Assembly (NCBI GenBank): GCA_027257055.1 | Contig: JAPVLO010000276.1 | Span: 1,240,001 to 1,304,000, forward strand | Direction: 5' to 3' | Length of the DNA stretch: 64,000 bases | From: Cephalopachus bancanus | Taxonomy: Eukaryota; Chordata; Mammalia; Primates; Tarsiidae | Part shown: one piece after another, positions 61,201 through 64,000 of the stretch | Layout of the letters: every line of letters starts with the position of its first letter | Numbering within the stretch: position 1 is the first letter of the stretch | Program-made: the position numbers and the translations under genes | Notes under the pieces: model-generated | The model's input: only the letters and a program-made list of their open reading frames with translations | Databases searched by the model: none | What the model was told of the DNA's origin: nothing

Positions 61201-61470
61201 TCTAAAGCATCTGATCCCCATATTGTTCTACTATGCTTCTTGGGAACATCTGTTTTCCCACCCCTACTTCCCTTTTCTTGACACACTGTGCTCTTCCGGT
61301 CCCCGCAGAACCCCAAACCCAGCTCGGAGGAGATCTCCATGATTGCAGAGCAGCTGTCCATGGAGAAGGAGGTGGTAAGGGTCTGGTTCTGCAACCGTCG
61401 CCAAAAGGAGAAGCGAATCAACTGCCCTGTGGCCACATCCATCAAATCACCCATCTACAATTCCCGACTG
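16500..61470 (+). CDS. POU2F3: POU2F3 transcription factor gene, eight internal coding exons (partial at both ends)
   Basis: Joined exons: 16500-16534, 49806-49931 (or 49910), 51456-51558, 54110-54192, 57074-57256, 57701-57842, 59702-59838, 61309-61470. Phases agree at every junction. The product is a class 2 POU factor that binds octamer DNA (ATGCAAAT) in the nucleus; family knowledge places POU2F3 in keratinocyte differentiation and as the master regulator of tuft cells and type II taste cells. The complete bipartite DNA-binding domain is visible: POU-specific domain ([11 protein letters not shown] to EKWLNDA), a linker of about 23 residues, then the homeodomain (RKRKKRTS to NRRQKEKR) with WFCNRRQ recognition helix. 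The N-terminal and linker text ([44 protein letters not shown]) separates it from POU2F1 and POU2F2. The start codon exon and C-terminal exons are outside what I can locate. All coding exons lie on +. Confidence 0.96.
17310..17400 (+). mobile_element. MIR SINE fragment, + strand
   Basis: gagtcagacagcctggggtg, tgccactaactcactgtag, then tcaagtcatttaat. Confidence 0.6.
17405..17770 (-). mobile_element. L2 LINE fragment, - strand
   Basis: acctactataccaggtgtg, gccctgaaagaactcaac, then gcttcatggaggaagtgata, tttgagtcttgctctaaagg, atgaatagg. Confidence 0.75.
17780..19035. other. Intronic sequence, no recognised element
   Basis: 1.2 kb with no repeat I could assign; several short ORFs on both strands share no known domain. 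Confidence 0.45.
19040..19265 (-). mobile_element. MIR SINE, - strand
   Basis: Antisense MIR: tttaattctcactataaacc, ccattttgcaggttaggaaa, gagattaaataacttg, ggattcaaacccacgtct. Confidence 0.85.
19636..19726 (+). repeat. Local duplicate unit D2, copy 1
   Basis: gtttgagggatcatt, aagcaaggc, ctcagtcccta, gacaggtaagacaga and catAAggcc recur in order at 21542-21642. Divergence is moderate. Confidence 0.85.
20004..20311 (+). mobile_element. Alu dimer, + strand, with internal inverted repeat
   Basis: Target duplication agaaatgaggaaga at 19990-20003 and 20312-20325. In the left arm the usual B-box region is replaced by an inverted copy of the adjacent downstream sequence (see 20067-20107). Confidence 0.95.
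20067..20107. repeat. Perfect 16-bp inverted repeat with 9-base loop
   Basis: caagttgcccaggtag (20067-20082) and its exact reverse complement (20092-20107) flank attcaatac. Other Alus here have only the second arm at this position. Confidence 0.98.
20389..20471 (+). repeat. 43-bp tandem duplication
   Basis: The unit starting gatcttgtgtgatccagtg occupies 20389-20431 and repeats from 20432 to 20471 without mismatch over 40 bases. Confidence 0.97.
20577..20909 (-). mobile_element. Alu, - strand, composite or rearranged
   Basis: A right arm (20577-20755) runs into a second gagttggagtttcactctg start at about 20770, followed directly by left-arm sequence ending gccactgtgctgggcc. It looks like one Alu nested in or recombined with another. 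Confidence 0.85.
21010..21310 (-). mobile_element. L2 LINE fragment, - strand
   Basis: gggtcaggccagattatgaa, gaactttgtccagc, then tttggggatttatcttgtg and cagccactaggtg. Confidence 0.75.
21465..21800 (+). mobile_element. MIR SINE, + strand, interrupted by duplicate unit D2
   Basis: 5' half: cctgggtttgaattccggct to ggtgtgacctgagtctg; then the D2 unit; then gtgactcaatcttctcatc, tgtaaagtggggagaataat and ggtaattgtgagggtcaaat. Confidence 0.8.
21542..21642 (+). repeat. Local duplicate unit D2, copy 2
   Basis: Matches 19636-19726 about 1.9 kb upstream, and sits inside a MIR whose two halves continue on either side. Confidence 0.85.
21853..22126 (-). mobile_element. Alu dimer, - strand, old
   Basis: tttttttgggtagagacaag, tctcactctgtcacccaggc, ends gtcactgtgcctggcc; deletion in the middle. 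Confidence 0.88.
22140..22990 (-). mobile_element. L2 LINE fragment, - strand, about 0.85 kb
   Basis: tgattctgaggttctagctt, gagacatttggatttggagc, gtcatcattgaatcat, then gaatgaggtcacccagggag: the antisense order of the L2 3' half. Confidence 0.7.
23000..24690. other. Intronic sequence, no recognised element
   Basis: 1.7 kb. A short L2-like antisense stretch near 23985-24050 (gttctggcccacgggagctg) is the only recognisable part. Confidence 0.45.
24701..24960 (+). repeat. Local duplicate unit D1, copy 1 (contains a MIR)
   Basis: 260 bp that matches 26415-26678 along its whole length, roughly 90% by eye. The second half is a + strand MIR (cctcagattcctcatctgaa, gttgtaagaattag, cacttagaatagtgtctggc). 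Confidence 0.93.
25068..25225 (+). mobile_element. Alu right arm only, + strand
   Basis: agccaggtctggtagtgcat to gagaccctgactc; the left arm is absent; the A tail has become the adjoining microsatellite. Confidence 0.85.
25226..25274. repeat. (TG)n microsatellite in the tail of an Alu
   Basis: TATA start followed by TG dinucleotides from 25230, one C interruption at 25264, then TA-rich end. Confidence 0.95.
25275..25955. other. Intronic sequence, no recognised element
   Basis: AT-rich; nothing supported. Confidence 0.4.
25960..26150 (-). mobile_element. L2 LINE fragment, - strand
   Basis: ctgccctctgagaatttcc, atccagtgagggagacagg, gtgacagcaaggggtgtata, then aaaattttcaggcaggagat. Confidence 0.65.
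26215..26465 (-). mobile_element. MIR SINE, - strand
   Basis: agcatttattgaactctgac, tgccaggccctgagcg, ctatagatgaggaaactgag, ggatttaaagccaggcctga. Its last part belongs to duplicate unit D1. Confidence 0.85.
26415..26678 (+). repeat. Local duplicate unit D1, copy 2 (contains a MIR)
   Basis: Direct-orientation match to 24701-24960. Only this copy retains the complete - strand MIR to its left, suggesting it is the donor locus. Confidence 0.93.
26680..27425. other. Intronic sequence, no recognised element
   Basis: Unique-looking; the 150-residue minus-strand ORF at 26834-27286 has no recognisable domain. Confidence 0.45.
27428..27960 (-). mobile_element. MIR SINE, - strand, split by an Alu
   Basis: ataccatttattgagcctct and gtatctcatttaaacc lie left of the Alu; gatgaagaaactgaggctag and tcgggattcaaaccaagg lie right of it. 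Confidence 0.85.
27572..27829 (+). mobile_element. Alu, + strand, right arm shortened
   Basis: ggccaggtgctgtggctcac to ccgactcaaaaaaaa; the right arm skips about 25 bases after agctatagtt. Confidence 0.9.
27965..28150 (-). mobile_element. MIR SINE, - strand
   Basis: acttaatccttacaacagcc, tgatgaggtaagcatta, gaggttaagtaacttgccca, agacaggcctgtctgact. Confidence 0.85.
28755..28905 (-). mobile_element. MIR SINE, - strand
   Basis: gttactattctcatttgaca, aggaactgaggctgagaatg, gacttgcagctcggtag. Confidence 0.7.
29230..29445 (+). mobile_element. MIR SINE, + strand
   Basis: ggcttcaaatcttggctcca, acctggtcacttatgctctc, cccttctataaaatggg, acacagtaaatactcaataa. Confidence 0.85.
29450..31075. other. Intronic sequence, mostly unassigned
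   Basis: 30110-30370 ends aaataaataaataa plus aacaac repeats and may be a LINE 3' end; otherwise no element supported. Confidence 0.4.
31080..31290 (+). mobile_element. L2 LINE 3' end, + strand
   Basis: gaatgcctcattctccaggt, ggtcctccaggactactcc, then gtgtctgccctccccaccag and ttcctaaataaatgc in L2 order. Confidence 0.65.
31454..31461 (+). promoter_or_regulatory. Canonical POU octamer ATGCAAAT
   Basis: Exact octamer in unique intron sequence, in a block with no recognisable repeat (31300-32050). Function inferred only. Confidence 0.3.
31717..31733 (-). promoter_or_regulatory. CTCF-like motif
   Basis: On - reads GGCCAGGAGAGGGCAGC, resembling the CTCF core with one disfavoured base. Weaker than the 55127 site. 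Confidence 0.35.
32057..32342 (+). mobile_element. Alu dimer, + strand
   Basis: gggcagacacaatggctcac to ctgactcaaaaaaaaaaa; linker ctataggaaatc. Confidence 0.88.
32345..33095. other. Intronic sequence, no recognised element
   Basis: AT-rich; 32880-33060 may derive from an old LINE. No exon signal found. Confidence 0.4.
33101..33657 (+). mobile_element. Mariner-type DNA transposon, internally deleted, 557 bp
   Basis: Terminal inverted repeats of about 27 bp (33101-33127 and 33631-33657). The remaining 3' coding part (33271-33588, 105 codons) is the C-terminal third of a mariner transposase: HHDN motif, then YSPN where the family has YSPD, and the typical RLDRCIASN near the end. The N-terminal DNA-binding part and first catalytic Asp are missing and the third Asp is Asn, so it cannot be an active transposase. 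Sharing its structure with 61629-62211 points to a non-autonomous subfamily. Confidence 0.9.
33770..33900 (-). mobile_element. Old LINE (L1-like) fragment
   Basis: aagtgcatgtttgttacatg and ctcccatcacccaaatag resemble the antisense L1 3' region. Subfamily not determined. Confidence 0.45.
33900..34475. other. Intronic sequence, no recognised element
   Basis: AT-rich unassigned sequence. Confidence 0.4.
34479..34777 (-). mobile_element. Alu dimer, - strand, young type with target duplication
   Basis: tgagctcttttttt stands at both ends; on - the left arm has GGTTCGAGAC with flanking GTGGG. Confidence 0.94.
34780..35068. other. Intronic sequence, no recognised element
   Basis: Nothing supported. 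Confidence 0.4.
35070..35215 (+). mobile_element. Alu, + strand, internally deleted
   Basis: The left arm (accaggtgcagtgatttaaa to caacatagcgag) jumps directly to the right-arm end (gctgaaataaaaggattgcc, ctgagcccaggaggtcaagg). Confidence 0.85.
35569..35818 (+). mobile_element. Alu, + strand, young, 5' truncated with target duplication
   Basis: Starts cccgcacttttgggaggc, lacking about 30 bases of the left arm. ggaagcaaat flanks both sides (about 35559-35568 and 35819-35828), so the truncation happened during insertion. Confidence 0.93.
35830..36395. other. Intronic sequence, no recognised element
   Basis: Nothing supported; short antisense ORFs have no recognisable domain. Confidence 0.4.
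36400..36640 (+). mobile_element. MIR SINE, + strand, with 31-bp internal tandem duplication
   Basis: ttgggttcaaatcacagctc, then the duplicated block (36438-36468 and 36469-36499), then tcttacctttcatgaatgg and a decayed 3' end. Confidence 0.75.
36776..36783 (-). promoter_or_regulatory. Octamer ATTTGCAT (minus-strand octamer)
   Basis: Exact match within a TA-rich repeat-like stretch (tatgtatatg), so chance is likely. Confidence 0.15.
37015..37302 (-). mobile_element. Alu dimer, - strand, young with target duplication
   Basis: aatagttagctttt on both sides (about 36999 and 37302). Left arm on - reads GTGGGTTCGTGACCCAC, a perfect stem with compensating change against the 12108 copy. Confidence 0.95.
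37612..37904 (-). mobile_element. Alu dimer, - strand, with target duplication
   Basis: cataagtaactttt flanks both ends; ends gaaccaccgagcctggcc. Confidence 0.94.
37910..38925. other. Intronic sequence, no recognised element
   Basis: 38320-38420 ends in L2-like ctttgtatccctggtgcctc and aataaatgtttgttac; the rest is unassigned. The 104-residue ORF at 38444 has no recognisable domain. Confidence 0.45.
38930..39062 (+). mobile_element. MIR SINE 5' part, + strand
   Basis: cctcactgtgtgatgtcagg, ctcaagttccctgagccttg, cccacatctgcaaaaacag; continues as short pieces between and after the next two Alus. Confidence 0.75.
39064..39330 (+). mobile_element. Alu, + strand, 5' truncated
   Basis: Starts tctcgggaggcagaggcgag and ends ctaactcaaaaaaaaaa; inverted pair with the next Alu at 47 bp. 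Confidence 0.9.
39378..39680 (-). mobile_element. Alu dimer, - strand
   Basis: T21 tract, agtaggaatctcactctg, ends gccactgtgcccggctt; tgatggt on both sides. Confidence 0.93.
39685..40285. other. Intronic sequence, no recognised element
   Basis: Nothing supported. Confidence 0.4.
40290..40430 (+). mobile_element. MIR SINE, + strand
   Basis: ggtgtgggctccagggctaa, ttgagttacatcccttctct, gggcttcagagtcatacctg. Confidence 0.7.
40587..40898 (+). mobile_element. Alu dimer, + strand, young with target duplication
   Basis: gaaatcccagctct at 40573-40586 and 40899-40912. Left arm B box GCGGGTTCGAGACCCAC. Confidence 0.95.
40913..41011 (+). mobile_element. Retroposed 3' end of an ERV transcript with A tail
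   Basis: A class I ERV-type R segment (gggagcttttctgtcctctc followed by AATAAA at 40965-40970) ends 12 bases after the signal in an A-rich tail (40983-41011). It is flanked by gaaatcccagctct (40899-40912) and gaaatcccagccct (41012-41025). The A tail after the polyadenylation signal and the target repeat indicate copying of an RNA by LINE machinery, not proviral integration. No coding content. Confidence 0.8.
41409..42642 (-). mobile_element. Solo LTR of a class II (beta-like) endogenous retrovirus, 1234 bp
   Basis: Read on -, the element begins TGCCGGGAGCCGCAATCAC (end 42642) and finishes GGACTCCAGCA (41409). Perfect 6-bp target duplication gataag at 41403-41408 and 42643-42648, the length typical of class II ERVs. 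On - a TATA box (CTATATAAA) lies at about 41551-41559 and ATTAAA, a possible polyadenylation signal, at about 41531-41536, so U3 is about 1.1 kb and R-U5 about 120 bp. The U3 part at 41760-42100 is AT-rich with degenerate short repeats. No internal region, so no viral genes remain. The + strand ORF at 42258-42647 is antisense to it. Confidence 0.92.
42256..42263 (-). promoter_or_regulatory. Octamer ATTTGCAT inside the ERV LTR U3
   Basis: Exact octamer within the LTR enhancer/promoter part; octamers are known in some retroviral U3 regions, but no function is shown here. Confidence 0.25.
42650..44955. other. Intronic sequence, no recognised element
   Basis: 2.3 kb of unique-looking intron. One octamer (43434-43441). 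Several 100-residue ORFs on both strands lack recognisable domains. Confidence 0.5.
43434..43441 (-). promoter_or_regulatory. Octamer ATTTGCAT (minus-strand octamer)
   Basis: Exact match in unique intron sequence; chance cannot be excluded. Confidence 0.25.
44959..45243 (-). mobile_element. Alu dimer, - strand, young with 17-18-bp target duplication
   Basis: tttgtttcttaatttctt at both ends (about 44938 and 45244). Left arm on - GTGGGTTCGAGACCCGC. Lacks the CAACTTGGC stretch in the left arm. Confidence 0.96.
45260..46465. other. Intronic sequence, no recognised repeat
   Basis: 45600-45880 is unusually rich in CpG-containing and non-repeat sequence for this intron (gcgcccaggttggcggcaat) and includes ttttgcataatga, a near-octamer. 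Possible conserved noncoding element; not supported further. Confidence 0.35.
46470..46740 (-). mobile_element. Alu, - strand, with target duplication and left-arm deletion
   Basis: aaagactgttcctt flanks both ends (about 46457 and 46744); gap after gagactgagtctttc. Confidence 0.9.
46806..47067 (-). mobile_element. Alu, - strand, right-arm deletion variant
   Basis: cttggtgttattta flanks both ends. The usual TCTGTCGCCCAGACTGGAG block is missing: gagtctcac runs directly into ggccac. Confidence 0.92.
47155..47255 (-). mobile_element. MIR SINE fragment, - strand
   Basis: agctggggaaactgagtcct, gattacatagtaaattagag. Confidence 0.5.
47458..47709 (-). mobile_element. Alu, - strand, same right-arm deletion variant
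   Basis: cggagtctcacggccaccc shows the same junction as the copy at 46806; ends gagccatcgcagcgcctgg. Confidence 0.9.
47715..48515. other. Intronic sequence, no recognised element
   Basis: Nothing supported; 48086-48467 ORFs on both strands lack recognisable domains. Confidence 0.45.
48521..48730 (+). mobile_element. Alu, + strand, internally deleted
   Basis: Left arm intact (ggccaggtgtggtggctcat); right arm jumps from ggtggcttgggttagtccca to the 3' end gactccaactcaaaaaa. Confidence 0.88.
48771..49056 (-). mobile_element. Alu dimer, - strand, young, with target duplication
   Basis: aagaaaattct on both sides; right-arm tail ttttttgtgtgtgtg; left arm lacks CAACTTGG as in the 44959 copy. Confidence 0.94.
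49145..49438 (-). mobile_element. Alu, - strand, rearranged, incomplete left arm
   Basis: A block of about 52 bp (gatccttctgcctcagtctt, ccaagtag, actacaggtgcatg) occurs twice, at about 49199-49246 and 49309-49354, the first copy displaced upstream of the ggcccaggctggaatgcaat start. Stops at gggctcaggca. Confidence 0.9.
49806..49931 (+). CDS. POU2F3: POU2F3 coding exon ([12 protein letters not shown] segment), donor uncertain
   Basis: The acceptor is cacttgcag at 49797-49805; translation starts [12 protein letters not shown] and continues through [18 protein letters not shown] to MSG at 49910. By homology the exon should continue VNASLCQ to 49931, but the bases after 49931 are GG, not GT. A GTAAAT donor exists at 49911, directly after the MSG codons and also at phase 0. 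The real exon in this species may therefore be 49806-49910 (105 bp), shorter by seven residues without frameshift. Both choices join in frame to the next exon ([10 protein letters not shown]). The region is N-terminal activation sequence, outside the DNA-binding domain. Confidence 0.9.
50683..50972 (+). mobile_element. Alu dimer, + strand, older
   Basis: caggctgacttatacctgta to ccccaactcaaaaaaaaaaa; linker ctctacacaaaataaaa. Confidence 0.9.
51125..51215 (-). mobile_element. L2 LINE fragment, - strand
   Basis: cagtctctgccctcagggca, gttagtctagctgggagaca, gg; antisense L2 3' motif. Confidence 0.7.
51456..51558 (+). CDS. POU2F3: POU2F3 coding exon (Gln/Leu-rich N-terminal region)
   Basis: The exon has 103 bp, acceptor cacatgtag (ends 51455) and donor GTAAGA at 51559. 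It starts at phase 0 with [15 protein letters not shown], continues [19 protein letters not shown] and ends after the first base of a Gly codon. It is part of the Gln-rich transactivation region before the POU domain. As I recall the human protein, it has Gly where this copy has Ser in LVPSHLQ; otherwise this segment agrees. Confidence 0.95.
52629..52931 (+). mobile_element. Alu dimer, + strand, young; tail is an (AAT)n microsatellite
   Basis: ccaggcttggtggctcagcc to ccaactcaaaacaataataa; the AAT run (52912-52931) merges with the target repeat ataatcact (52619-52627 and 52929 on). Confidence 0.94.
52930..53095 (+). mobile_element. MIR SINE, + strand
   Basis: cttactggctgtatgccctt, gggaaacttacctaacctct, ccataaaaatggaatgatag; the Alu above is inserted at its edge. 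Confidence 0.8.
53100..54105. other. Intronic sequence, no recognised element
   Basis: Unique-looking intron upstream of the exon at 54110. ORFs on both strands (53098-53487, 53234-53662) have no recognisable domain. Confidence 0.45.
54110..54192 (+). CDS. POU2F3: POU2F3 coding exon ([12 protein letters not shown] segment)
   Basis: The exon has 83 bp, acceptor ccacccag (ends 54109) and donor GTAAAC at 54193. It completes the split Gly codon, reads [20 protein letters not shown] and ends GPGLASQ at phase 0. It is Gln/Pro/Leu-rich, typical of OCT-family activation regions. There is a Ser-Ser where I recall Ser-Gly in human. The neighbouring introns are 2.5 and 2.9 kb. Confidence 0.94.
54584..54712 (+). 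repeat. Local duplicate unit D3, copy 1
   Basis: cattgaaaaaataggactca, aggatctgtcatc and agtgggcctatt recur at 56911-57041 in the same order and orientation; flanks decay gradually. Confidence 0.88.
55127..55140 (-). promoter_or_regulatory. Strong CTCF-type motif
   Basis: GCGCCATCTAGTGG on +, i.e. CCACTAGATGGCGC on -, matches the CTCF core CCASYAGRKGGCRS at every position; the following CCTC on - also fits. Located in unique intron sequence between exons 54110 and 57074. Confidence 0.65.
55287..55446 (+). mobile_element. Alu right arm only, + strand
   Basis: agccgggcatggtagcgcgc to gactccaactaaaaaaa; 5' truncated. Confidence 0.9.
55450..56320. other. Intronic sequence, no recognised element
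   Basis: AT-rich, nothing supported. Confidence 0.4.
56324..56622 (+). mobile_element. Alu dimer, + strand
   Basis: ggctgagcacagtggctcaa to actacaactcaaaaaaaaaa; linker tctacaataaatc. Confidence 0.92.
56911..57041 (+). repeat. Local duplicate unit D3, copy 2, next to exon 57074
   Basis: Matches 54584-54712, about 2.3 kb upstream. Its right end is 33 bp from the exon start, so it supplies the branch-point region of this intron. Confidence 0.88.
57074..57256 (+). CDS. POU2F3: POU2F3 coding exon, first half of POU-specific domain
   Basis: The exon has 183 bp (61 codons), phase 0 at both ends, acceptor cccctatcag (ends 57073). It opens with [17 protein letters not shown] and a Pro/Ser-rich stretch, then enters the POU-specific domain at about residue 36 of the exon ([26 protein letters not shown]). 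The donor is GTTAGG at 57257, which departs from the usual GTRAG at position +3 and is the weakest canonical donor of the gene here. An old intronic duplication copy ends 33 bp upstream of this exon (56911-57041). Confidence 0.97.
57701..57842 (+). CDS. POU2F3: POU2F3 coding exon, second half of POU-specific domain
   Basis: The exon has 142 bp, acceptor cgtgcacag (ends 57700) and donor GTAGGC at 57843. It reads [36 protein letters not shown], then [11 protein letters not shown] and ends one base into a Glu codon. It contains the DNA-reading helix of the POU-specific domain (SQTTISRFE), whose Gln, Thr, Ser and Arg contact the ATGC half of the octamer in the family. I see no substitution in the contact residues. 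Confidence 0.97.
58256..58555 (-). mobile_element. Alu dimer, - strand, with target duplication
   Basis: tacctggct flanks both ends (about 58246 and 58557); ttagtcagaatctcactctg; ends gctactgtgcctggcc. Confidence 0.92.
58560..59695. other. Intronic sequence, no recognised element
   Basis: 1.1 kb upstream of the linker exon; nothing supported. Confidence 0.45.
59702..59838 (+). CDS. POU2F3: POU2F3 coding exon, linker and N-terminal half of homeodomain
   Basis: The exon has 137 bp, acceptor gtccctgcag (ends 59701) and donor GTGAGC at 59839. It encodes the flexible linker [20 protein letters not shown] and VFG, then the basic N-terminal arm RKRKKRTS and helices 1-2 start ([15 protein letters not shown]) of the homeodomain. 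Two linker positions (Asn in STPNSYP, Thr in YPTLSE) differ from the human protein as I recall it. The basic arm also serves as a nuclear localisation signal in this family. Confidence 0.97.
59845..61015. other. Intronic sequence, mostly unassigned
   Basis: 60390-60410 holds a short (GT)n; 60170-60370 may be an old LINE fragment. Confidence 0.4.
61020..61210 (-). mobile_element. MIR SINE, - strand
   Basis: gtgtcaggccctgtgcttgg, ctcattaattctcataataa, gactgaggctcagagaggtt, caagtctgactc. It ends about 100 bp before the homeodomain exon. Confidence 0.9.
61309..61470 (+). CDS. POU2F3: POU2F3 coding exon, C-terminal half of homeodomain
   Basis: The exon has 162 bp (54 codons), phase 0 at both ends, acceptor gtccccgcag (ends 61308) and donor GTGAGT at 61471. 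It reads [36 protein letters not shown], then [18 protein letters not shown]. The recognition helix with WFCNRRQ, including the POU-typical Cys at homeodomain position 50, is intact. After the homeodomain there are differences from human as recalled (SIKSPI versus PIKPPV). The rest of the protein (Ser-rich C-terminal region) is encoded beyond the window. Confidence 0.97.
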
Positions 61471-61628
61471 GTGAGTGAGCAGGAACTAAGCTGCCACCAA
61501 GTCCTGGGGAACTTGATGCCTGTCTGGAGGTCAGAGTATTCTCCGTCCTGGGAAAAGTCGTAGCAAGGAGGAGGGTAGAGGGGAGTGTCCAGTAAATAAA
61601 TAAGCAAATAGATACAGGATATAAAATA

Positions 61629-62211
61629 TGAGAGGGAGACTGAAAAAGACTGGAATTATCTTTTGGAAGGCATGCCCCTCGTAGCACAGGCTTTCTCTGC
61701 TTGTTGAGTGTTCTAGGATCCCATTGGCATCAGTGTTCTGGCTAGCATTGTTGTGAGAGGCTGCATTTGGCTTCAATGAATTTTTTTTGGTAGATTCTTT
61801 CAACATATTTGCCCATTTTATGAGGGGGTTATTTACAAGCATACTTGCCCACACCACGTTGAGTGTGCAGCAGTTTTTGACCCAAAACATCATGATTCCT
61901 GTGCCCCACCTCTCTATTTACCCCATCTTGCCCTGAGCAATGGGTTTTTTTTGTTTGTTTGTTTCCCTGGATGAAAAAAGTCCTCAGAAGGAAACATTTT
62001 GCCAATGTGGAAGAGATGAAACAAAAAATGGAAGAAGCTCTAAAAGGCATCAAAATTGATGAGTTCAAAAATCGTTTGGAGTGGTGGAAAAAGCGTCTTG
62101 ATAGGTGTATTGCATCAGAGAATACTTTGAAGGTGACTGAAGTTTAAACATGTAAGAATAACAACAGGACTTTTTAATAAATGAATTCCAGATTTTTAGG
62201 GTTTTCCCTCA
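61629..62211 (+). mobile_element. Mariner-type DNA transposon, internally deleted, 583 bp
   Basis: Flanked by TA (61627-61628 and 62212-62213) with terminal inverted repeats (tgagagggag... and ...ttttccctca). It is collinear with 33101-33657 and lacks the same internal part. The residual C-terminal transposase text ([27 protein letters not shown]) is interrupted by stops and frameshifts upstream. Inserted 158 bp downstream of the homeodomain exon donor. Confidence 0.92.
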
Positions 62212-62224
62212 TATATGTAGTATA

Positions 62225-63470
62225 AAGATGACCAAAGAAGGGTAAGGGGATAGAAAGTGATTGTGAAGAGATTATAGGGAGATCAGAAAGGACCTCTCTG
62301 ATAAGATGGCATTTCAGCAGAGATCTAGAGTTGTAAGGAAATAAAATATGTGGATATCTGGGGAAAAGATCGTTCCAAGCAAAGGGACCAGCACGTGAAA
62401 AGACCCAGCTTGAGTCAGGCTCGGTTGCTCAGCCTGTAATCCCGTGCTTTGGGAGGCTGAGGTGAGTGAATTGCCTGAGCCCGCGGGTTTGAGACCCGCC
62501 TGGGCAACTTGGTGAGACCTCATCTCTACAATAAATCAAAAAATTAGCCGGGCGTGGTAGCGCGCGCCTGTAGTTCCAGCTACTTGGAAGGCTGAGGTGA
62601 AAGGATCACCAGAGCCCAGCAGGTCAAGGCTGCGGTGGCCGGGAGCGGCTACTGCACTCCAGTCTGGGTGACAGAGTGAGACTCTAACTCAAAAAAAAGA
62701 GAAAAGACCCAGTGTGTTTGGGAACAGCAAGGAAGCCAGTGTGGCCAGGGGAGAGTGAGAAGTAGGAGAGGAAGTCAGAGAGGTAACAGAACACCCAAGG
62801 TCTTGGATGTTATCGAAAGGGCCCTGGCTTTTAGCTTGAGTAAAATGAAAAGGCATTGGCAAACTCTAGGCAGAGAAGCCTGAGCAGTTTGCTGTGGGCA
62901 ATCATCTGGGTGATAGCAGGACACCAGCTAGTAGAATGGCAGTTGTCAGGTTGTGTGGTAGAGGCTTGGCCTAGAATGGGTAGCCTTGGTGGAGAGGGGA
63001 AGTGGTTGCATTCTGGATATGCTTGACTATGGAGCAACAAGATGTGCCCATATGTGGACTAGGAGAGATGAGGCAGAGATGACCACAAGGGTTTTGGTCT
63101 GAGCAACTGGGTGGAAGACACTGCCGTCTTTTAAGTTGATGACAACTGTGGGAAGAGTAGGTCTGAGGGAGAAAGCTAAGAATTTGGGGCCGGTTATATT
63201 AAGCTGGACATACCTATGAGGCATCTTAGAGGGAGTACCAAGGAGTTAGATATGTGACACTGGTGTTCAAGGAAGAAACCAGGGCTGGGAATAAATTGGA
63301 GTTCTAGACAGACATGGAAATTTGGGGAGTGGGAAATATGTTCTCCATCTAGGGAGAGATGGTACCTGGATGGTGAGGGTGGGAAGAATCTTCTCCATCT
63401 CTGGGGATGGTGATGGTTGAAGGCTAAGGGAGTTGGGGATGATGATGTCACCCTCGAGTCTTTCAGCACT
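62225..63470 (-). mobile_element. L2 LINE, - strand, about 0.95 kb, split by an Alu
   Basis: gatggcatttcagcagagat, gatcgttccaagcaaaggga and ccagcacgtgaaaagaccca precede the Alu; gggaacagcaaggaagccag, gtaacagaacacccaaggtc, cttctccatctctggggatg follow it. Confidence 0.8.
62412..62698 (+). mobile_element. Alu dimer, + strand, young with target duplication
   Basis: gaaaagacccag at about 62397 and 62702. Left arm B box region GCGGGTTTGAGACCCGC (5-bp stem kept). Confidence 0.94.
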
Positions 63471-63559
63471 CTAGGGTGGGTGAAATTCAGCCTTGTCAGG
63501 GTGAGACACAGCTGTTTCAAAAAACAACACCAGTGTTGATTCTTCCAGCAACCAGCTAT

Positions 63560-64000
63560 CAACCATCTATTATTGGACTTATGCCCAGTGCTAGGGATAC
63601 AAAGATAAATACTATTTGCTCCCAACCCCAGAGGACCTCACTGCCTAGCAGAGGAGAAGACAAATAAACAAATGATAAACAGCATGATCGTTTTTCCAGG
63701 AGAACTTCAGAAGGTGGTGGTTAGGGCGGGCTTCCCCAAGGAGATAATTAATACCTGAGCAGAGTCTCAAAGGACAAGAGGAGTGAGTGGCAAATAAATA
63801 TGGGGTGGAGCTCTCACCAGGGGAAAGTATGAGAACAGTGGTGCAGAGTAGGGAGAATGCATGACACATTCACAGAACTGCAAGTGGTTCCCTGGGGAAG
63901 CATGTTGAAAGATGGGACTGGACAGATCAGCAAGGGTCAGACTGAAGGGACTGTGTGCAGTGCTAAGGGATGGAAGGCTGGGGGAATCATGAAGGATTTT
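63560..64000 (-). mobile_element. L2 LINE, - strand, runs to the window end
   Basis: cccagtgctagggatacaaa, gaggacctcactgcctagca, gaggagaagacaaataaaca, then gggatggaaggctgggggaa. Confidence 0.7.

Overview
The window is eukaryotic, mammalian and primate. Its only protein-coding gene that I can support is POU2F3 (OCT11/Skn-1a), on the + strand. Eight coding exons lie at 16500-61470, and the rest is intron. The exons encode the short [16 protein letters not shown] segment, the Gln-rich N-terminal region, the complete POU-specific domain, the linker and the complete POU homeodomain. The gene runs off both ends: the start codon exon(s) were not found upstream of 16500, and the C-terminal exons lie beyond 64000. 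No other gene, RNA gene, CpG island or CRISPR array was seen.

The host is probably a strepsirrhine primate, most likely a lemur. About 42 Alu copies are present. The young ones are not human-type AluS/Y: they have a shortened left arm start, a CTACAATAAATC linker and a GACTCCAACTC 3' end. Fused tRNA-Alu galago type II SINEs were not seen. POU2F3 is nearly identical to human POU2F3 in its DNA-binding domains but differs at several linker and N-terminal positions. The species call is inference.

Layout. 1-16499: 5' intron with MIR, L2, old L1 and Alu repeats. 16500-16534: small coding exon. 16535-49805: a 33 kb intron holding a 1.23 kb class II ERV solo LTR (41409-42642, minus strand, 6-bp target duplication), a retroposed ERV 3' end nested with an Alu in one MIR, an internally deleted mariner (33101-33657), local duplications and a 43-bp tandem duplication. 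49806-61470: seven exons with shorter introns, a strong CTCF-type motif (55127-55140) and an old duplication 33 bp upstream of the first POU-specific exon. 61471-64000: intron with a second mariner copy of the same deleted form (61629-62211) and antisense L2.

Most notable points: (1) the donor of exon 49806 appears to have moved 21 bp upstream by paired gain and loss of GT dinucleotides, removing seven residues in frame; (2) the young Alu subfamily carries a B box and hairpin that match a tRNA T-arm almost perfectly; (3) two retropositions share one target sequence; (4) one Alu carries a 16-bp perfect inverted repeat typical of template switching. I saw no clear new multi-gene system; the window is an ordinary gene locus with informative repeat history.
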